Shown here one piece after another: positions 32,442 to 37,386 of a stretch of 37,386 nt of DNA. This DNA comes from Verrucomicrobiota bacterium. Its GTDB lineage: Bacteria; Verrucomicrobiota; Verrucomicrobiia; Palsa-1439. The position numbers and the translations under genes are program-made. The notes beneath the pieces were generated by a model. The model had not been told where the DNA came from. It searched no databases and saw only the letters and a list, made by a program, of their open reading frames with translations. Every line of letters begins with the position of its first letter. Position 1 is the first letter of the stretch. The DNA is taken from positions 1 through 37,386 of the forward strand of contig PLTX01000112.1 in assembly GCA_003164675.1 (NCBI GenBank), given 5' to 3'.

Positions 32442-33424
32442 CGAATCGCTCCCGCCCGCAAACTCTTGTATCGCCCGTTTAACGCCCCATCATTCCGGCT
32501 CGTGAGAAACGACCGCACCATGACGCCGTAGACTTCGCCCCGCAAAACCTTCACGCGCCGCTCGGGATCGAGCGGGTTCTCCACCCGCAGCCGGGCAACC
32601 GTCATCAACCCGATCCAAATCGGCCAGATGCAGGCGAGGCGCAGTCGGGTCTCCGAACGGGGAATTTTCATCGTGTACTGCCAGCCGGCGTCTAAGTGGT
32701 CGACGGCCGTGTCGAGCCAACGGGCGTACAGGGCGCGAATCGCTTCAAAATTCTCCGGGTCGAGCAACGCGCGCGGGTCTTTCACTCGCAAATAGCACCG
32801 ACCGATCCGCAAGTCCTTCGGGATATCGCGCAACACATTAACAAGTTGCAGGCCTTTGCCGAAGCGGACGCCCAACTGGCACATCTCGTCCACATTCCAG
32901 TCGCGCAGCGCGGGCAGGTGCGCCACGCACATCTTCGTCCAAAACTCGCCCACGCAGCCGGCAACCATGTAGGTGTAGCGATCCAGTTCCTCGTCGCTCG
33001 ACAATGCGACCAACTTCTTCTCCGTCTCGCCGGGGAACTGCTGCAAATCAAAAATCTGCCCGCCCACGATAATCTTCAGCAACTCCTGGATGCGACGGGC
33101 GTCGGCTTCGTCAAACTGCCCCAGCGCAATCACGCAGTCTTCCAGCCGTTCCAGTAATTGCTTCTCGGCAGGCGATGTCTGTTGCTCGGCAATCGCCCCC
33201 AGATCCGGCACATGAGACAGGTTCTGGAGTTGCTGCAGCGCGACGGTGCGCTTGGCCCGTGGTACCGCCTTCGTGTCCGCAATCGTGTCCGTCGCGCGCG
33301 CCAACAGGTACGCCAGCGAAATTTGCGGGCGAATCGCCGGCGGCAAAACGCGGAGGGTAAGGTAAAACGAGCGTGACACCCCGCGCAGCAAGGGGCCGAT
33401 CAATTCTGTTTGCGTGGTCACCAT
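32438..33424 (-). CDS. Squalene/phytoene synthase family protein
   Basis: A 328-residue trans-isoprenyl synthase that joins two prenyl diphosphates head to head. The first Asp-rich motif is DTIAD (46-50) within AYLLARATDTIADT, and the second is LVNVLRDIPKDLRIGRCYL (194-212) with Asp200 and Asp204. The N-terminal SRSFYLTLRVLPPAIR is typical. Motifs do not decide between squalene, dehydrosqualene and phytoene as product; no carotenoid desaturase or hopanoid cyclase is next to it. It is the first gene of the minus-strand run ending at panB and overlaps the next gene by 4 bp. The start at 33424 excludes an upstream low-complexity extension. Confidence 0.92.
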   Translation of the reverse strand: MVTTQTELIGPLLRGVSRSFYLTLRVLPPAIRPQISLAYLLARATDTIADTKAVPRAKRTVALQQLQNLSHVPDLGAIAEQQTSPAEKQLLERLEDCVIALGQFDEADARRIQELLKIIVGGQIFDLQQFPGETEKKLVALSSDEELDRYTYMVAGCVGEFWTKMCVAHLPALRDWNVDEMCQLGVRFGKGLQLVNVLRDIPKDLRIGRCYLRVKDPRALLDPENFEAIRALYARWLDTAVDHLDAGWQYTMKIPRSETRLRLACIWPIWIGLMTVARLRVENPLDPERRVKVLRGEVYGVMVRSFLTSRNDGALNGRYKSLRAGAIR

Positions 33425-33571
33425 CGGCGGGGGCCACGATAAGGCCGCGGGACTCGCACGGCAAGCCAACAAGCGGGTGGCGGAGAATTTCTTGTGCGCC
33501 GACGCTGACCACCAATAGGCCGTCCGCCTTCCGCTCTTGCAGTTTCTGCCGACCCGTCACATACTCGGCCC
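33425..33571. other. Divergent intergenic region
   Basis: This 147 bp gap lies between the divergent squalene/phytoene synthase gene and the NADAR-protein gene and should hold both promoters. I found no convincing -35/-10 pair, no strong ribosome binding site for either gene, and no small frame that looks coding. Confidence 0.4.
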
Positions 33572-34294
33572 ATGCGGAAGCGAACCGTTGCCCAAATCCT
33601 GTACGGATTGACCCTGGCACTCGCTGTCAATTTCGCGCACGCCGATTCAACCAACGCGCCCGTGGTCCATCATAATCCGCGCTACCCGGCCCGCTGGTGG
33701 ACACCCGTGCCGACAAACAACGTGCCCGCATGGGAAACTCTGCCCCAGGAAGCCGGTCCAGGCGAGGTGATCCTGTCCAAGCGCAATGAGCTCGGCCTGC
33801 TCTCCAATTTCGCGCCGACACCCTTCACGTTCCACGGCAAACGCTACGCCAGCCTCGAAGGTTTCTGGCAGATGATGAAGTATCCCGAAGGCCCCGACGA
33901 TCCGCGGGCGACGTTTCCGGGTTTGGAATGGAAGTTCACGCGCGAACAGGTCGCGCAGTTTACCGCCTTCGATGCGAAGCACGCCGGCGATCTCGCCAAC
34001 GAGAACATGCAGAAGATGGGCATCGCGTGGGTCACGTTCGAGGGCAACCGCATGGAGTACAGGCCCGCCGTGCCCGGCCAACACTATCAGTTGATTGTGG
34101 AGGCGACGCGCGAGAAGGTTCGCCAGAATCCCGAAGTCCGGAAGGTATTGCTTGCCACCGGCGATCTCATCCTGAAACCCGATCACCATCAGGCGCCCAA
34201 CGCTCCCGCCGCGTGGCGCTACTACGAAATCCTCACCGCCATCCGCACGGAATTGCAACAGGCCGGCACCAACTCCGCCACTCAGTCCCGCTGA
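33572..34294 (+). CDS. NADAR/YbiA-domain protein with N-terminal signal peptide
   Basis: A 240-residue protein. Residues 1-24 look like a Sec signal (basic MRKRTVAQ, hydrophobic YGLTLALAV, cleavage after AHA). From about residue 67 it matches the NADAR fold: SKRNELGLLSNFAPTPFTFH, then GKRYASLEGFWQMMKYPEG, in place of the usual W-x-T-x-EHYYQ-x-x-K block, and later WVTFEGNRMEYRP. NADAR/YbiA proteins are N-glycosidases acting on riboflavin-pathway intermediates or on ADP-ribosyl groups, normally in the cytosol. Export, if real, would be odd. The usual EH of the motif is replaced here by LEGFW, retaining Glu. The gene overlaps the convergent YbhB-family gene by 13 bp. Confidence 0.8.
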   Translation: MRKRTVAQILYGLTLALAVNFAHADSTNAPVVHHNPRYPARWWTPVPTNNVPAWETLPQEAGPGEVILSKRNELGLLSNFAPTPFTFHGKRYASLEGFWQMMKYPEGPDDPRATFPGLEWKFTREQVAQFTAFDAKHAGDLANENMQKMGIAWVTFEGNRMEYRPAVPGQHYQLIVEATREKVRQNPEVRKVLLATGDLILKPDHHQAPNAPAAWRYYEILTAIRTELQQAGTNSATQSR

Positions 34295-34836
34295 TACGTC
34301 CCGACCAGTTCCGCCTGCGCGAGAATATGTCCCTTCATCGCCGCGTCAAGCTGGTGACGCTTCACGCCCGGCGCGAGATTCAATGCCGTATCCAACGCAT
34401 ACAGCCGAAAATGATAATGATGCACCCCGTGCCCGCGCGGCGGACACGGCCCGCCATAGCCGACTCGCCCAAAACTGGTCACGCCCTGCTTGAAGCCGGC
34501 CAATGCGGCAACCACATCGGTTTTTGCGACGCCTTCGGGCAATTCCGTCATGGTGGCGGGAATCGCATACGCCACCCAATGCACCCACGTTCCGCCAGGC
34601 GCATCCGGATCGTCCGCAATCAACGCAGAACTCTTCGTACCCGCCGGCGCGCCTTCCCACTTCAGCGCGGGCGATGCATCCTCGCCTTCGCACGAAAATT
34701 TGGCCGGCATGGGTTGATTGTTCCGAAAACTCGGACTGGTCAGGGTCAGTTGCGGCATGGTGGTCTCCTTCCCTTCTCCGCGCGCCCAAAGGCACGCACT
34801 CAGGAGTATTGCGAACACACAAATGCTCCCCCTCAT
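34282..34836 (-). CDS. YbhB/YbcL (Raf kinase inhibitor/PEBP-like) family protein
   Basis: The PEBP-like core is clear: FSCEGEDASPALKWEGAPAG, then IADDPDAPGGTWVHWVAYAI and the ligand-site block GYGGPCPPRGHGVHHYHFRL. The family binds phosphate or lipid-headgroup anions; its bacterial role is unsettled. Two starts compete. From ATG 34836 (184 residues) the product begins with a lipoprotein-like signal, FAILLSAC, resembling the exported YbcL type. From the internal ATG 34758 (158 residues, the exact length of cytosolic YbhB) translation would use a strong ribosome binding site, AAGGAG, six bases upstream. I report the longer form but cannot decide. The 3' end overlaps the NADAR-protein gene by 13 bp. 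Confidence 0.88.
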   Translation of the reverse strand: MRGSICVFAILLSACLWARGEGKETTMPQLTLTSPSFRNNQPMPAKFSCEGEDASPALKWEGAPAGTKSSALIADDPDAPGGTWVHWVAYAIPATMTELPEGVAKTDVVAALAGFKQGVTSFGRVGYGGPCPPRGHGVHHYHFRLYALDTALNLAPGVKRHQLDAAMKGHILAQAELVGTYQRD

Positions 34837-34929
34837 CACTTTTGATTCTCCCCGCAATCGCCCCTGCGTGCAAGCTCTGCTTGCAAATCGAATCGCGATG
34901 CGTATACTTCCACCCAGCATCAGGAGTGG

Positions 34930-35041
34930 TCCGAGAGCTTTCGGACCTGCCAACCGAGGCGGGAGCGCCTACGGTGGCTTCTCCGAGGCAGGCGGCCTCG
35001 GAGGATGTGCGAGCGGCAAACGTCTGCTCGAACAACTCGCT
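34930..35041 (+). promoter_or_regulatory. Hairpin-rich leader region upstream of metH
   Basis: Four consecutive hairpins can be drawn: GGTCCGA/TCGGACC (from about 34928), AGGCG/CGCCT (about 34957-34970), CTCCGAGG/CCTCGGAG (34981-35003) and CGAGC/GCTCG (about 35010-35030). They lie 85-200 bp before metH on its strand. A riboswitch would be a natural guess for a cobalamin-dependent methionine synthase, but I cannot match the cobalamin, SAM or SAH consensus. A palindromic intergenic repeat is the alternative. Confidence 0.35.
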
Positions 35042-35125
35042 CCGCGCAATTGACCGCGCTTCGCTGATGCGAACGCGGTTTTTGTTTTCCCTGATGCCGG
35101 CGGGCTGTTAACGTAGGCGGATTCC

Positions 35126-37386
35126 ATGGTCAATCGCGACGAACGTACCAAGCTGCTGTTGTCATTGCTGGACGAACGCATCCTCGTGCTCGATGGCGCG
35201 ATGGGCACGATGATCCAGCAGCGCAACCTTTCTGCCGATGACTTTGGCGGCCCCGCCCTCGAGGGCTGCAACGAAAACCTCGTGCTCACGCGGCCCGATG
35301 TCATCCTCGACATCCATCGCCAGTACTACGAGGCGGGCGCGGACATCGTCGAGACCGACACCTTCGGCGGCACGCCGTTGGTGCTCGCGGAGTATGGACT
35401 TGCCGACAAATGTTTCGAGCTGAACGCAGCCGCCGCGAAACTCGCGCGTCGAGCCGCGGAGGAATTTTCCACGCCGGCGAAACCGCGCTTCGTCGCGGCC
35501 TCCATCGGCCCGACCACGAAGGCCATCACGGTCACGGGCGGCGTGACGTTCGCGCAGTTGATCGACCATTTCTATCAACAAGTCCGCGGCCTCGCCGAAG
35601 GCGGCGCCGACATCCTGCTTGTCGAAACCTGCCAGGACACGCGCAACATCAAGGCCGCCCTTATCGGCATCCAGCAAGCCTTCGACGAATTCGGCTACAA
35701 ACTCCCCATCATGGTCTCGGGCACGATCGAGCCCACGGGCACGATGCTCGCCGGCCAGGCCGCCGACGCCCTCGTCGTATCGCTCCAACACGTCGACTTG
35801 CTCAGCATCGGCCTCAATTGTGCGACTGGTCCCGAATTCATGACCGACCACATCCGCACCATCCACCAGATGGCCAACACGCGCGTCTCCTGCTATCCCA
35901 ACGCGGGTTTGCCGAACGAGGAAGGTCTGTATCTCGAAACGCCGACCTCCCTCGCGTCGTCCCTCGAGCTCTTCGTGAAAAACGGCTGGCTCAACATCGT
36001 CGGCGGCTGTTGCGGCACCACTCCGCCCCACATCAAGGCCATCGCGCAGATGGTCGAGGGCAAACCCCCGCGCACATTTCGCGCCCCGCGCAGATCCTGG
36101 TACAGCGGCATCGAACTCGTCGAGGCCACCGACGACAACCGCCCGCTCATCGTCGGCGAGCGCACCAACGAAGTCGGCTCGCGCGCGTTCAAACGCCTCA
36201 TCACCGACGAAAAATTCGAGGAAGCCACCGAGATTGCCCGCGCCCAGGTCAAGAGCGGCGCGCACATCATCGACATCAACCTCGAAAACACCGACCGCGA
36301 CGAGCTGGCCGATATCGACCGCTTCTACGAGAAGGTCATCCACAAGGTCAAAGTGCCGTTCATGATCGACACGACGGACGCGAAAGCCATCGAGCGCGCG
36401 CTCACGTATTGCCTCGGCAAAAGCATCATCAACTCGATCAATTTCGAGGACGGCGAGGAGAAATTTCACAAGGTTCTGCCGCTCGTGAAGAAATTCGGCG
36501 CGGCCATCGTCATCGGCTCCATCGACGAGGACAAACTCCAGGCCCAGGCGATCACCCGCGAACGCAAACTCGCCGTCGCCCGGCGCGCCCGCGATTATTG
36601 CGTCACCCGCGGCATCCCCGAGGAAGACCTGATCTTCGACGCGCTGGTGTTCCCGTGCGCCACCGGCGACGAGAAGCACGTCGGCAGCGCGGTCGAAACC
36701 ATCGAGGGCGTGCGCCTGATCAAGCAAGCCTTGCCGAAATGCAAGACCCTCCTCGGCGTGAGCAATGTCAGCTTCGGTCTGCCGCCCGCCGCGCGCGAGG
36801 TCATCAATTCCGTCTTTCTCTATCACGCGACGAAAGCCGGTCTCGACCTCGCCATCGTCAACGCCGAAAAACTCGAGCGGTACGCCACGATTCCCGACAA
36901 GGAAAAGAAGCTCGTCGAACATCTATTGTGGAATCTGCCGTTCACCGGCTTCGATGCGCCTGATGATTACCGCCAGCAGACCCGTGAACAGCGCGCCGCG
37001 ATCAACCAGCACCACATCGCCGCCATCAACGAGCATTTCCGCACCGCCGAGAGCCGGGTAAAAAAGAAAACGTCGGACCTGCCGCTCGACGGTCGCCTCG
37101 CGAATTACATCCTCGAAGGCTCGAAGGACGGTCTCATCGACGACCTGAATTTGAAGCTCAAGGAAGCCGGGCCGCTCGACATCATCAACGGCCCGCTCAT
37201 GGACGGCATGAAGGAGGTCGGCCGGCTGTTCAACGCCAACGAACTCATCGTCGCCGAGGTGCTGCAAAGCGCCGAGGCCATGAAGGCGGCGGTCGCGCAC
37301 CTCGAACAATTCATGGAGAAGAAAGCCGACTCGACGAAGGGCAAGGTCTTGCTCGCCACCGTCAAGGGCGACGTGCACGACATCGG
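35126..37386 (+). CDS. metH: Cobalamin-dependent methionine synthase (5' part, runs off the window)
   Basis: The first 753 codons of MetH, which methylates homocysteine using methyl-tetrahydrofolate and cobalamin. The homocysteine domain (about 1-320) starts LVLDGAMGTMIQQRNL and keeps the three zinc cysteines: Cys232 in GLNCATGP and Cys295-Cys296 in GGCCGTTP. The pterin-binding domain follows from IVGERTNEVGSRAFKRLI (342-359), with INLENTD, MIDTTD and GVSNVSFGLPPAAREV. The cap helix bundle begins near 640 (DGLIDDLNLKLKEAG). The window ends within the cobalamin-binding DxHxxG motif, at GDVHDI. The ATG at 35126 lacks a clear ribosome binding site. The activation domain would lie beyond the window. 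Confidence 0.96.
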   Translation, partial: MVNRDERTKLLLSLLDERILVLDGAMGTMIQQRNLSADDFGGPALEGCNENLVLTRPDVILDIHRQYYEAGADIVETDTFGGTPLVLAEYGLADKCFELNAAAAKLARRAAEEFSTPAKPRFVAASIGPTTKAITVTGGVTFAQLIDHFYQQVRGLAEGGADILLVETCQDTRNIKAALIGIQQAFDEFGYKLPIMVSGTIEPTGTMLAGQAADALVVSLQHVDLLSIGLNCATGPEFMTDHIRTIHQMANTRVSCYPNAGLPNEEGLYLETPTSLASSLELFVKNGWLNIVGGCCGTTPPHIKAIAQMVEGKPPRTFRAPRRSWYSGIELVEATDDNRPLIVGERTNEVGSRAFKRLITDEKFEEATEIARAQVKSGAHIIDINLENTDRDELADIDRFYEKVIHKVKVPFMIDTTDAKAIERALTYCLGKSIINSINFEDGEEKFHKVLPLVKKFGAAIVIGSIDEDKLQAQAITRERKLAVARRARDYCVTRGIPEEDLIFDALVFPCATGDEKHVGSAVETIEGVRLIKQALPKCKTLLGVSNVSFGLPPAAREVINSVFLYHATKAGLDLAIVNAEKLERYATIPDKEKKLVEHLLWNLPFTGFDAPDDYRQQTREQRAAINQHHIAAINEHFRTAESRVKKKTSDLPLDGRLANYILEGSKDGLIDDLNLKLKEAGPLDIINGPLMDGMKEVGRLFNANELIVAEVLQSAEAMKAAVAHLEQFMEKKADSTKGKVLLATVKGDVHDI

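Noticed and set aside
34920-34953. CAGGAG followed 18 bases later by ACCTGCC, resembling a split cobalamin-riboswitch B12 box
   Set aside because: The consensus box is continuous, and the other conserved riboswitch elements could not be found; the match is probably chance.
35162-36922. Long minus-strand open frame (586 codons) and a 517-codon plus-strand frame
   Set aside because: Both are shadows of metH, which has every expected motif in its own frame.

Overview
The window is GC-rich, densely coded Gram-negative chromosome. Lipid A-type acylation (LpxL family), a heptosyltransferase-family enzyme, lysine synthesis by the LL-diaminopimelate aminotransferase route (DapL with DapA and DapB), bacterial TMTC-like TPR membrane proteins and palindromic intergenic repeats together suggest the PVC group, most likely a Verrucomicrobiota lineage. 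This is inferred from gene content; no rRNA is present to confirm it.

Layout. 1-1341: a small GIY-YIG nuclease gene, a long imperfect palindrome, a doubtful hypothetical gene and a spaced-repeat intergenic region. 1342-8584 (minus): one compact run transcribed acyP, ABC ATPase, ABC permease, a membrane-anchored protein of unknown role, a metallophosphoesterase, a GT9 heptosyltransferase-like enzyme, a GT-C-like membrane protein and pheS (no pheT beside it). 8759-9586: a lone unknown gene with a good promoter. 9607-11072: a 1.4 kb remnant islet at the 3' end of tRNA-Pro(CGG), bounded by a perfect 22 bp direct repeat of the tRNA end. It holds degraded fragments, internal duplications and a tiny lipoprotein gene. 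11054-14635 (minus): tRNA-Pro, DedA, GT2, LpxL-like acyltransferase and an MGDG-synthase-like glycosyltransferase, with start/stop overlaps. 14804-18046 (plus): three glycosyltransferases, the outer two being paralogues. 18047-18729: non-coding repeat-rich DNA. 18730-22278: a GT-C-like membrane protein, tRNA-Val(CAC) and a DUF2079-like membrane protein. 22306-24300: nadB and a quinone oxidoreductase gene reduced to its two ends. 24384-27000: panC and dapL divergent, then a small membrane protein. 27000-33424 (minus): squalene/phytoene synthase, a TMTC-like TPR membrane protein, dapA, dapB, an exported unknown protein, folK and panB. 33572-34836: an apparently exported NADAR-domain protein convergent with a YbhB/YbcL-family protein. 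34840-35125: a hairpin-rich leader. 35126 to the end: metH, cut by the window in its cobalamin-binding motif.

Themes. Much of the window serves the cell envelope: GT9, GT2, GT4-like, MGDG-like, GT-C-like and acyltransferase proteins. The rest is mainly core metabolism: lysine/peptidoglycan precursor (dapL, dapA, dapB), pantothenate (panB, panC), folate (folK), NAD (nadB), methionine (metH) and translation (pheS, two tRNAs). No CRISPR array, toxin-antitoxin pair or recognisable defence operon is visible. The most unusual items are the tRNA-Pro islet, the NADAR protein with a signal peptide, the deletion-fusion pseudogene and the structured region before metH.
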